A stretch of 12,201 nucleotides of DNA. Source: Larix sibirica (taxonomy: Eukaryota; Streptophyta; Pinopsida; Pinales; Pinaceae). The DNA lies in NCBI GenBank assembly GCA_004151065.3, contig NWUY0300012529.1, positions 59,592 through 71,792 on the forward strand, written 5' to 3'. The notes below the pieces were generated by a model that made no database searches, was not told the DNA's origin, and saw only the letters and a list, made by a program, of their open reading frames with translations. Positions 1-8,175 of this stretch are shown here, piece after piece; the first letter of the stretch is position 1; every line of letters begins with the position of its first letter. A program made the position numbers and the translations under genes.

Positions 1-39
1 ATATTTGGTCATTAATTGTGACAATTAATGACCAAATAT
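1..39. repeat. 39-bp perfect palindrome in the CACTA subterminal region
   Basis: Bases 1-19 (ATATTTGGTCATTAATTGT) are the exact reverse complement of 21-39, with one central G at 20. Each arm contains one copy of the subterminal TGGTCA/TGACCA motif, so the palindrome can be read as two subterminal repeats facing each other. It may extend or be embedded in more repeats to the left of the window. Confidence 0.9.
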
Positions 40-82
40 ATGACCAAATTAATGACCAAATATATGACCAAATATATGACCA
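29..82 (+). repeat. Five TGACCA motifs at exact 12-bp spacing
   Basis: TGACCA starts at 29, 41, 53, 65 and 77, a strict 12-bp period with consensus close to ATGACCAAATAT. More copies follow with looser spacing at 99 and 114, and a variant TGACCG at 141. This is the classic layout of CACTA subterminal repeats; it is also a plain short tandem repeat. A CACGTG (G-box core) sits at 130-135, after the ordered block. Confidence 0.88.
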
Positions 83-161
83 CAAGATAAGCTATAAATG
101 ACCAAGCTAAATATGACCACATTTTTTGTCACGTGATAAATGACCGCTAATTTTCTACCAC

Positions 162-219
162 TGGTCACCAACTCTTAAAGTGGTCATTTATATGCGGATT
201 TTGGTCATTTTTTTGGTCA
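162..219 (-). repeat. Subterminal motif copies in opposite orientation (TGGTCA)
   Basis: TGGTCA occurs at 162, 181, 202 and 214, close to the CACTA terminus. The orientation is reversed compared with the block at 29-119, and the last two copies again sit 12 bp apart. Both orientations within one terminal region are common for CACTA elements. Confidence 0.8.
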
Positions 220-243
220 CTTATCTCTCATTTTGTACTAGTG

Positions 244-640
244 ATACTTGACTTGAATGGTTCACACCGCATGAATTCATCTCAAGATGAGTACATTTTC
301 ATCTTTGGAGCCTTGTACTAATCCAACTATCTTGATGGGAGAGAGCACTCCTATTGAAGTTTGTGGGAGAGGATCTATTGATGTGGATGATGGGAGATTT
401 CCAAAATGTTCTCTATGTACCTTTGTAATCAACCAATCTCTTGTCCATCTACTAGATCCCTCATTCTAGTTTAGGAAAGAGAGTTTAGTTCACATCTGAT
501 TTTGTGGTCATTAGTGAGATGACGAATGGTGCTACAATTATTGTTTGTAAAGTTGATCACTAGTCAAGGCCATACCTCTTCTCGAGATTTGTTCTCAAAA
601 TTCATTTTGATTTTCTTCTCACTCATCCATATGAAGTGAG
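244..640 (+). pseudogene. Copia aspartic protease region, broken
   Basis: The frame at 244 reads I-L-D followed by a scrambled D-S-G active site and then S-H-R-M-N, matching the copia pattern LDSG-S-HM. The frame then shifts, and 287-398 reads FSSLEPC...GESTPIEVCGRGSI, typical of the segment after the protease active site. A second shift near 399 gives FQNVLYVPL, then the STNLLSIY-like segment with stops. The active-site Ser-Gly is not preserved in frame. In the family this enzyme cleaves the Gag-Pol polyprotein inside virus-like particles; this copy cannot. The upstream part is cut off at the CACTA junction. Confidence 0.75.
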
Positions 641-1520
641 TAGATTGTGGCATGAATGGTTTGTCCATATCAACTACTGCTATTTGCAACAACTCAACAA
701 GAAGAACATGCTTAGAAGGTTGTTAGGTGTCAGGTTTTTTTATGGTGGTTGTCAGGGTTGCAAAATTGGCATGCATTTGGAGGAAAATTTTGACAAAAGA
801 AAAGTGTGTAGAGCATCTGAAATGCTGGAGCTAGTTCACAGTGATCTAATGGGCCTATTTTCTCCTCCATTCATGAGTGGATCCAAATATATCTTAACCT
901 TCATTGGTGATTACTTAATGCATAGCTATGCATTTTTTCTCAAGAAAAAATCAAAGGTATTCGAGCTCTTTCAGTAGGACTTCAAAGCCCTTGTAGAGAA
1001 GAAATATGGAAAGGTCATTAAAATTCTATATATAGACAATGGAGGGAAATATGTGGACAATAACTTTGAGTAGTTTTGTTCCACTAAAGGAATTGAGTTG
1101 CGATAGACTATGCCATATAGTCCTTAGTAGGACAGTATGGAGTAGTGCAAGAATATATCCTAGAAGGAACTTTCAAATCACATACTGCAATGAAAATCGC
1201 TTTATCTAAGGTTCTAGGTAGAAGCCATCAATTGTTCCTGTTGTATCCAAAACATATTATCTCATATAGTTTTGAAGGGAATCACTCCTTTCTAAGCATG
1301 GAAACATTGGAAACCAACCTTCAAGCCCTTTAAAGTGTTTAGTTCTCTAGCATGGGCACGCATTCTTGTAGAGAAACATAAGGCCATGCAGTAACAAATT
1401 CATCCTTGCACATTTGTGGGATATCCAAATGGTGTGAAGGATTATCATCTACTCTACCCCACCACCAGTCGATTGTTCATTGAGAAGAGTTTTTTATTTG
1501 AGGAAATATCTTTGAGCCAT
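636..1520 (+). pseudogene. Copia pre-integrase zinc finger and integrase, broken
   Basis: The frame 636-977 is open for 113 codons. It contains RLWHEWFVHINY (His codons at 651 and 666) and CQGC (Cys codons at 750 and 759), the HHCC zinc-binding motif of gag_pre-integrase. The integrase core follows: first Asp in LVHSDLMG (843), second Asp in IDNGG (1035). In the same frame stops occur at 975, 1071, 1104, 1125, 1128 and 1143; the pair at 1125/1128 falls where copia normally has Gln-Gln. The region of the catalytic Glu is scrambled. After frameshifts the C-terminal part returns as KVFSSLAWARI and CTFVGYP...LFIEKSFLFEE (to about 1520). The family role is insertion of cDNA into the host genome; this copy is non-functional. 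Confidence 0.85.
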
Positions 1521-1883
1521 CCTTATGACACCTCTCATTCTACTTTTAGTCCTTTCTTCTCAACAAATTTTGACAACAATGTCATTGAAGATTTACTTCG
1601 GCTAAATATTAACAATGAGAATGCAACATTCTCTTCCTTAAATAATGAAAGTGATGATGAGATTTTTTCTTCAGATCCAACAAAGGTTACAAATAATCCC
1701 ATTACAATTCCACACGGGGAATGGAAGACCCTCCAAGAAGTTGGTAAATTGGTTGGAAATCCAATAGATACAAGGAGGACACATTCTTAGTTCGAGAGCA
1801 CTCCACATTCCCCCATAGCTATGCAATAAATTCTACCACTCCATTTTTACATCGCCACTGCATCATATCCATAGAATTTCATT
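1521..1883 (+). other. Copia pol linker between integrase and reverse transcriptase
   Basis: An open frame runs from the integrase tail to 1790 and is rich in Asn, Ser, Asp and Glu (for example NNESDDEIFSSD). Copia elements usually carry such a poorly conserved, acidic linker here. From 1791 to 1883 stops are frequent and no motif is recognisable. Confidence 0.55.
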
Positions 1884-2195
1884 GAGGTTGCTAAACATTT
1901 TGAGTGGGATACCACTATGCAAGAGGAGTATGGTTCACTGTTGAGGAGCAACACACGGGATTTGGTTCCCCTACCTCTAGGAATACATGTTATTTGGTGC
2001 AATTGGATTTACCAGACTAAGTTCATAGTTGATGGTATGGTGAACAAGAAAAATATCAACTGGTGGCAAAGGGATTCTCACAAGTACAACACCATCAACT
2101 GCAATGAGACGTTTTTGCTTGTTACAAATATGGACTCAATTCAACTTGTGCTCACCATTGCAGTAGCTAAATTCTATAAATTTCATCAAATAGAC
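1884..2195 (+). pseudogene. Copia reverse transcriptase, N-terminal fragment
   Basis: The reading EVAKHFEWDTTMQEEY then LVPLPLG, CNWIYQTKFIVDG and YNTINCNETF.. matches the start of copia RT (fingers region), and the open part spans 1917-2204. It ends in KFHQID, where Asp (2193-2195) corresponds to the first catalytic Asp of the polymerase. The next codons should continue V-K-x-A-F but instead enter the tandem repeat and a stop at 2202. The palm with YVDD, the thumb and all of RNase H are missing, so this is a deletion product. Confidence 0.83.
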
Positions 2196-2585
2196 CATTT
2201 ATAGGGGGAAAAATTCATTCATTCACAAGATCTTATGGGGGTGTGGGAGGCTTATTCTCCTACGTAGGCTACCTAGCCTTCTCTCTTCTATCCTAGTTAG
2301 GGGGGCTTTCCCATTGGGTTTTTCCTTTCCTCATATTTGTGGGGATTCTTCTATATATGGGTACCAAGTTTGGATACATATTTTCACCAAACCATTTATA
2401 GAGGGAAAATTCATTCATTCATAAGATCTGATGGGGGTGTGGGAGGCTTCTTCTCCTAAGTAGGAAACCTAGCCTTCTCTCTTCTATCCTAGTTAGGGGG
2501 GATTTCCCATTGGGTTTTCTGTTTCCTCATTTTTTGGGGGATTCTTCTATATATGGGTACCTAACTTGGATACACATTTTCTGAG
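2194..2585 (+). repeat. 197-bp tandem duplication next to the element 1 PPT
   Basis: Two head-to-tail units, 2194-2390 and 2391-2585, both start ACCATTTATAG and share long near-identical blocks such as CCTAGCCTTCTCTCTTCTAT and TTCTTCTATATATGGGTACC. A third unit start may be present as ACCCATTTAT at 2586. Each unit carries a G-run, a TTTCCCATTGGGTTTT block and a TATATAT (2352-2358, 2548-2554). The first unit contains a 10-bp palindrome CCTACGTAGG at 2259-2268. By position this is the element's 3' untranslated region, duplicated; an origin from LTR sequence is also possible. Confidence 0.88.
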
Positions 2586-2624
2586 ACCCATTTATTTTGA
2601 TACATACTCACCTAAGTTAAGTTT

Positions 2625-2633
2625 AAGGGGGGG
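2625..2633 (+). promoter_or_regulatory. Polypurine tract of element 1
   Basis: AAGGGGGGG lies immediately before TGTTGGTGCACATAG. In LTR retrotransposons a purine run of this form directly upstream of the 3' LTR primes plus-strand DNA synthesis. The position right before a TG dinucleotide supports the call. Confidence 0.75.
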
Positions 2634-2850
2634 TGTTGGTGCACATAGTCCATGCACCTTGCTAGCATTCAACACACTTGTTATTCATGACTAGTTAGTT
2701 ATTTTTTTAGTTTCCTTCAATCCATATTTAGCACTTTAATGCAAATACAATAGTTACGCTTCACTTAGTCGTTTGCCTTTCCTTGATTGAAGGAAAGATT
2801 CGTGGCATGTGATTACATATCCTTCTTTCCTGAATCTTACCCAGGTAGGC
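2634..2850 (+). mobile_element. 3' LTR of element 1, right end unresolved
   Basis: The LTR is taken to start at TGTTGGTGCACATAGTCC, directly after the polypurine tract. Its first bases include an inverted repeat GGTGCA (2638-2643) / TGCACC (2653-2658). A second hairpin with perfect 8-bp arms, CTTTCCTT (2777-2784) and AAGGAAAG (2790-2797) with loop GATTG, lies inside. No second copy exists in the window, so the end is uncertain; a CA near 2850 is only a candidate. Confidence 0.5.
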
Positions 2851-3021
2851 ATTTTATTTGTATGGCTTTGATCTTCATCCTTATTAATTACATTAATTTA
2901 TTAATGAGCATTTTCAATACCTTATACAAATCTACATTTTCACCTTTTTTTTTAATCTTAAATTCTTTTCTTTAGACTCTGCATATTGGGTGACTCCATA
3001 GCCAAGCTACAAATCTTGGTT
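2851..3021. other. AT-rich stretch, no gene seen
   Basis: Low-GC sequence with T-runs. It may be the remainder of the element 1 LTR or host flank. The short open frame through it (2787-2975) matches no protein pattern I recognise. Confidence 0.4.
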
Positions 3022-3296
3022 TAGTAGTAGAATTCTACATGATGTGAATGCTAGATTTTTTTGTTTGCTAGTTTGAGATTCTATTCAATAACAATGCAAC
3101 TTTTAGCTCATGACGTTTCACCTTGAAACCATCTATTAAGTAAACATTATGCAAGGTACATGTAAAATTTTAGTGTGTATAGAACTTGTAAATGATGACC
3201 AAACTGTGTGTGACGTAAGGGGAAATGGTATTATGTGGAAATAAAGAGCAAAGATAACACTATTGGTGAGCATCAACCTCGGAATATGTAAGACCT
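3022..3296 (+). repeat. Dispersed direct repeat, copy A
   Basis: The stretch from TAGTAGTAGAATTCTACATG to TATGTAAGACCT recurs about 919 bp downstream at 3941-4219. Aligned by eye, the two copies are roughly four-fifths identical, with shared blocks such as GAATTCTACATGATGT, ATTCTATT, ACAATGCAACTTT and AAGGGGAAATGGTAT. Neither copy encodes a recognisable protein. The repeat could be a remnant LTR pair of a small non-autonomous element or an old segmental duplication. Confidence 0.85.
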
Positions 3297-3931
3297 GAAA
3301 ATTCAATCATTCATATCAAATCATTAAATCACCATAAAAATGTACAATACCCACAATCCACACATAAATAATAAAAATATAAATCATTACTAACATTAAA
3401 TCATAGATGTATGCATTTGATCATCATAGAGATTGAAAATTTACCTAGAATAAATAATATAACTTACCTTATAATGATGGTAGTTGTGTTGCAACCACAT
3501 GATTCCATAACCAACAACATTGTATTTTGTTGGATGGCTCTCATCCTAACCACATCTCTCAGTCATAGACCAAGAACCCCTGATCCCTCAAATAATAAGC
3601 TATGCTAGCAGTACCTTCCAATATTCAACACAGAGCCCAAGCCCCATAAGGTAATATAGTTTACTACTTCCTCAAATTCTCTTTAAATAAGGTTATATTC
3701 ATTGCATCAATTTTTCTCCACAATTCTAATTGTCATTATTTTATTCCTCTTTGTTAGTTAGTATAATATTTATTAGTTGTTCTTGATTTATTTATTATTA
3801 TTTAATCTATATCGATATTATTATTTTATTATTTCGTACTTATCTATTTATCATTATTATTTCCTTTTTCATATTTATCTCTTTAGTAATTATTATTATG
3901 ATGATGATGATGATGATTGTGGGGCATTACA
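3287..3931 (+). mobile_element. Possible solo LTR-like segment
   Basis: The segment opens TGTAAGACC and closes GGCATTACA, imperfect inverted ends (7 of 9) with TG...CA boundaries; TGTAA-type starts are common in plant LTRs. The flanking 5-mers (GAATA and TATTA) do not form a target duplication, and the first bases overlap the end of direct repeat copy A. The interior is extremely AT-rich, with no coding motif. This is tentative; chance similarity is quite possible. Confidence 0.22.
3715..3915. repeat. Low-complexity TTA/TTATT tract ending in (ATG)6
   Basis: Long runs built from TTATT, ATTA and TTTA units extend to about 3897 and pass into a perfect (ATG)6 microsatellite at 3898-3915. Stretches like this arise by replication slippage. 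Confidence 0.8.
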
Positions 3932-3940
3932 TATTATTAT

Positions 3941-4219
3941 TAGTAGTTGAATTCTACATGATGTAAATGGAAAAAAAATTGTTTGTTGGCTTGAGATTCT
4001 ATTATGGAACAATGCAACTTTAAGCTCATGTTGTTATCACCTTGAAACTATGCATTAAGTCAACATCATACAAGGTATATGTAAAGTTTTAGTGCAAATA
4101 GAACCTGTAAATGATGGCCAAACAATGTGTGAGTCAAGGGGAAATGGTATCATGTGGAAGCAAAGAGAGAAGACAAAACTACTAGTGGGCATTAACCTGG
4201 GATTATATATGTAAAGTCT
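3941..4219 (+). repeat. Dispersed direct repeat, copy B
   Basis: Second copy of the repeat at 3022-3296, same orientation. It runs from TAGTAGTTGAATTCTACATG to ATATGTAAAGTCT. Similarity stops shortly after TGTAA in both copies, which suggests a shared right boundary. Small insertions and deletions separate the copies, so the duplication is old. Confidence 0.85.
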
Positions 4220-7160
4220 AGGCAACCCTACTTCTCCAAATATAAGCAATAACTAGCGTTATATCAAGCTGCTACAATACTCATACTTTGCCAAACAAAC
4301 CTTCTACTTTCACATTCTTCCAACACAATAATACTCACATATTACATGTGATATATATGACAGCTCATAAATGGCATTAGTATGCATGTGACACTTTAAT
4401 GTCAAGTGCAAGGTGCCCAACCAACTATATTTTATACCAATCAAACATGACCAATAGTTTAACTTGCCTTCTATTTCGCCATGCAAGTCTGCTATGCATT
4501 TATGAATGGCATACATAATATTTCTCAACCATCTTGCAAACTAGTATGGACACATATGCTTATAACCGACTCTGTGTGTGTGTGTGTGAATGACCCAAGT
4601 ACTTAGCTATCATCTAAGATCCATATTATGTTGCTCACTCAACAAATAGCATGCAACATCTTTCCTAGCTATCAAAAGAGGCCTATAATGTCATATTTGG
4701 CATATAAGGCTATCTATAGGAAACCTTATAAATTTTCACAACATCATCATACATTATACATCTAGGCTCAAACAATTGAGCCACCTTAATAACTTAGAAG
4801 GCAATGTCATTACACTTCATACCCAACAATCATTTCAAAAAAACATTTAGATTTACTTACTCTTCTCACCTGGAAAATGTAACATTTAATTATGGATAAC
4901 ATGTGTGCTAACCAAAATAACTTTGTGCATGAATTCTTCAAACAATATTGGGTAGACAATTATGTATCTAGACCAAAGTACTCTGAATGCTACCTCTTCT
5001 AACCACTCCGGGTAGCAATGTATACACGACTAGACCATTATGTGCATGCATATAGACATCCCCACTATGATGTACATGCAATCTCTTAAAATGATTCCGA
5101 GCTTACATATGTGCATCCATAAAACTCTGTGCACACATATAAAAAGTAAAGGTATGTACATAAGCTTCTCAACTATTTTATAGCATACATATAAATAAGG
5201 AAACATGTGTATAGTTGCATGGAACAAAGGTTCCTATACTTCAATATGAAGGCTTGTGATGCCCATGGCCACTTAATGGAACCAAAGCAAATATCTAAGT
5301 AAAACAACCACCAAACTCTTCATAAGATACATGCCATATCTAGCATATTTGAAGTAGAGGTTTGGTTCATCAATTGAATAAGTGATGAGATTGTTGGCAG
5401 CTATCTACCATTAACACCTCCAACACTTGGCAAATTGAAGAGAAGAGCCTCTTACCTCTATTGTGGCCTCCTACCTATGCTGTCAAGAGAATATATTTGA
5501 CATTATTATGTGTGCCAATATATTCACTAAAAGAGGCAAGTTCCAATACTACTACTAGGTGGTAAGAAAACCTTCAAGTCCATCAACAACAAACTCATAC
5601 CCATGTCAAATTCTATTTGCAAATCAGTTGCCAACATTGTTCTAGGAATCAATTTTGGTTTATAAGTATGTTTCGAGGGAAAACAAATCAAAGGAAACTC
5701 TAATATTATTAACCACAACAATCCAAAAATGGTGGGTTTGACAAACTTGTAGATTTCAAATATTGAAGAAGCATGAATAAATACGTTTTTTGGGTTGAAG
5801 CCTCACGACTTTCCCATCTTTAAGAAAAATATGAACTAGAAAGGAAATGATGGGATAATGCATTTGTGGCATTCGACAACTAGGAATGGGTTAGTTGCAG
5901 AGGCTTATGTGATCAATGGATTTGTACTCAAAATACAATGGGAAAGATAACTCAATCATAGAAAGATATGGGCATGAAGAAAATAAGCTTAATTGCAATT
6001 TAAACCTTTACCATACAACTCACAACAAAAGTCATATGCATGTTAATCCTTGGGTGGAGCTTACCTCTTTCCCATAGTTTATGTTTGCAACTATATTTGT
6101 GGTGGGTTTGGCTTCTATGAGAAAATTGAGATCCCAAGAAAACACCCAAGTCGAATATGAATCCAATAGGTTGAAATACACGTGTAGGATTTAATTATTT
6201 ATCATAACATAGTCCTCATTCAGAAAAATGTAGAGAAGAGGGTCGGGCTCAAGTAAACAACATAGCCTCCATCACCAAATCAAAGGGTGTAGGGGAAAAC
6301 ACCACACAACCTCAAACCTCCATTTTTAGAACTCAAACAAAAGGAAAGCATGAGGTCAAAGTACTTGGGAAAATTATTTTGGAAAATTAACTTGTTTTAC
6401 CATTGTTAGCTTGAGATTAAAGGTTGAAATTTTTTGACACAAGAACAAAACCATGCATGTGTGCCATCCACATCAATTTTTGATGTGATGTACTCCAAAT
6501 CATAAGCATCCTTTAATTTCTTCCACTCCCAACTTGAATGTTACTTGCCAACAAACCAAAACTCAACCAAAAGTTTTTTCCCAATGCATGATATACATAA
6601 CTAAGAAATTTCCAACTCTATGCATCAACATCTCAAGTATTTGCCCAAATTATGAATTACCTTATTAAATTTTCAATTCAATTACAAAATGAAGCCATAC
6701 ATGTATTACTTTGACATGCACTATATGCAACACATATATATTTGTATTATTTCCTCTTGTGTCATCCTTGAGACAAACATAAGATTGAGAAGCCCTGGCT
6801 TAGTCCTTCAATAACCATAAGTGTGGAATAATATTAGGTTATGCATAATGTTGAACTTGCAACATAAGGTAGGCATTAACACACACACTTTTCATACTTC
6901 TTTGCATACTAACGTTGTTTTATTTATGTCATGTCCATGGGATAATAACAACCATCACAAGGACTAAAGTAACCATGACCAACGGTTCATTAATAGTGTT
7001 TGCATACTAATACTTGCATGTGTTTTTGCAAGGGATCCATAGTGACTTGAACACTCATCACAATTATAAATAACCATAAATAGAAGCATGAAATAACTAT
7101 CATTAGCATCAAACCATCTCAACATCATCACCACATTAAACTAGAGATAAACTAAACTGA
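4220..7160. other. Long gene-free stretch of unknown origin
   Basis: Apart from the (TG)8 tract I see no protein motif, RNA gene or transposon end on either strand in these 2.9 kb. The open frames present (all under about 75 codons, mostly minus strand) have unstructured compositions and look like chance in AT-rich DNA. The stretch separates the 3' end of copia 1 from the truncated copia 2 and may be very old repeat or host intergenic DNA. Confidence 0.6.
4573..4588 (+). repeat. (TG)8 microsatellite
   Basis: Eight uninterrupted TG dinucleotides. Confidence 0.95.
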
Positions 7161-7337
7161 AAGTGATAGTTATAATTCTAAAATATGATATCCCAACTTT
7201 ACACACATCCATCTCCATCATATCAAAACGGTTATAAAGCATGAGCATCACCTTTAAATAAAACAAAGGTGATAGTTATAACTCTGAAATATGATATCCT
7301 ACTTACACACATCTATCTTTATCATATCTAGACGGTT
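7161..7337 (+). repeat. 73-bp direct repeat pair
   Basis: Units 7161-7233 and 7266-7337 share GTGATAGTTATAA, ATATGATATCC, ACACACAT and end in ACGGTT, separated by 32 bp. A one-base gap and several substitutions distinguish them. No coding content is seen. They lie about 140 bp left of the point where copia element 2 becomes recognisable. Confidence 0.88.
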
Positions 7338-7472
7338 TGCTTTCAAATTCACAAATATGACAATGTGTATATAACTTGAGATCCTCTTTTTCCATAACTA
7401 CATAATTCTTTTATGTTGAATAAACCATTATTTAATTCAATATTTCCAAAACATGAAGTTGTGTTTAGTTGG

Positions 7473-7540
7473 TGGAACGTTGAGATGAAATCATAAACCT
7501 TCACACATATTGGAACGTTGATATCTAATCATAGAACCTT
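7473..7540 (+). repeat. 30-bp duplication at the left edge of copia 2
   Basis: TGGAACGTTGAGATGAAATC... (7473-7501) recurs as TGGAACGTTGATATCTAATC... (7511-7540), offset 38 bp. Both copies resemble the copia integrase segment E-R-x-N-R-T-L just after the catalytic Glu. The duplication therefore lies within integrase sequence rather than being a target site duplication. Confidence 0.7.
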
Positions 7541-7900
7541 GCTTGAGATGGCTTGATGCATGTTGCATTATAAAAGTTTTTAGAAAAAATTTTGGGGTTG
7601 GACTGTTTCTTGTGTAGAATATATAATTAATAGGATATCCATAAAGCTTTTAAAATCATGAGCCCTGAAGAAGCATGGAGTGGTAGGAAGCCACATATTG
7701 GTTATTTTAAAGTCTTTGGTTGCATTGCTTGGGCACACATTCTATGTGAAAAGAGAAAAAAATTAGAACAAAAAAGTCATAAGTGCCTATTTGTGGGTTA
7801 TAATCAAGAATCAAAGGCTTATAGGTTGTATGATTTGGTAACTAAAGAGGTTTTTTTAGCAAAGATGTAAATTTTGATGAGATTTCTCAACTCATGTCTT
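7511..7900 (+). pseudogene. Copia integrase C-terminal fragment
   Basis: The reading begins NHRTLLEMA then a stop, CMLHYKS, and FWG, matching the copia NRT-EMAR-ML...FW pattern downstream of the catalytic Glu. After frame changes 7658-7870 is open for 70 codons: MSPEEAWSGRKPHIGYFKVFGCIAWAHI, then KLEQKSHKCLFVGY and KAYRLYDLVTKEV. These are the hallmark integrase tail segments (PEE-W-G-KP, FG--A, C-F-GY). The core with both catalytic Asp residues is absent. Confidence 0.87.
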
Positions 7901-8175
7901 CACCTCCTCACTTTCCAACAAAATATTCTTCCCTATTTCTAGGTATCAATGATATTGATATGCAACCTAGTGTTATAGATTTGACAGAGGAGCATACGAT
8001 GATGTTGATAATACCAATGATTTATCCTCTTTTCTAGATAAAGACCAAAATGATGAAAATGATGAACATTCTTCCAAACATAAAATGCAAAGTATTGGTG
8101 AAATTTATGCACAATAAGATAGAAGATATGGGAGTGGACTTATGGAACTTTATTACAAACCAAAGAACCAAACTC
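7871..8175 (+). other. Copia 2 linker between integrase and RT
   Basis: A broken stretch that reads rich in Asp, Asn, Glu and Ser (for example KDQNDENDEHSSK), as expected for the variable acidic linker before copia reverse transcriptase. No conserved motif is present. Confidence 0.5.

Larger units (their letters stand above)
1..243. mobile_element. CACTA (En/Spm-type) DNA transposon, one terminus
   Basis: Read on the minus strand from 243, the sequence begins CACTAGTACAAAATGAGAG, matching the CACTA terminal inverted repeats of plant En/Spm elements. The next 240 bases are crowded with TGACCA/TGGTCA motifs in both orientations. Such dense short subterminal motifs are known in this superfamily as binding sites for the element's own DNA-binding protein; binding here is inferred. 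The other terminus and any transposase lie left of the window. At 244 the sequence changes abruptly to copia protease coding sequence, so this element appears inserted in element 1. The expected 3-bp target duplication would be ATA (244-246), which needs the far end to confirm. It could be autonomous or a non-autonomous derivative. Confidence 0.82.
244..2850 (+). mobile_element. Ty1/copia retrotransposon 1, degenerate and internally deleted
   Basis: The domain order protease, pre-integrase zinc finger, integrase, reverse transcriptase is that of Ty1/copia (integrase before RT), unlike Ty3/gypsy. Gag and the 5' LTR are absent, presumably left of the CACTA insertion. Protein reading continues to 2195 through several frames and many stops. 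RT then ends at its first catalytic Asp and is followed by a 197-bp tandem duplication, a polypurine tract and the start of a 3' LTR. The right boundary near 2850 is a guess because the LTR end is not resolved. The element is dead: no frame is open across any complete enzyme domain. Confidence 0.85.

Noticed and set aside
1-82. Regular short repeats resembling a CRISPR array
   Set aside because: The unit is only 12 bp with no unique spacers, and the context is a CACTA terminus in a plant-type sequence.
3411-3608. 65-codon plus-strand frame in the AT-rich core
   Set aside because: No motif, low-complexity surroundings, and length expected by chance.
4055-5721. Several minus-strand frames of 64-72 codons (4055-4249, 4310-4528, 5030-5227, 5527-5721)
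   Set aside because: No recognisable domain; one lies wholly inside direct repeat copy B and its flank. Treated as chance frames.
7473-7540. Duplication as a target site duplication of an inserted element
   Set aside because: It is about 30 bp and lies within integrase coding similarity; plant transposon target duplications are far shorter.
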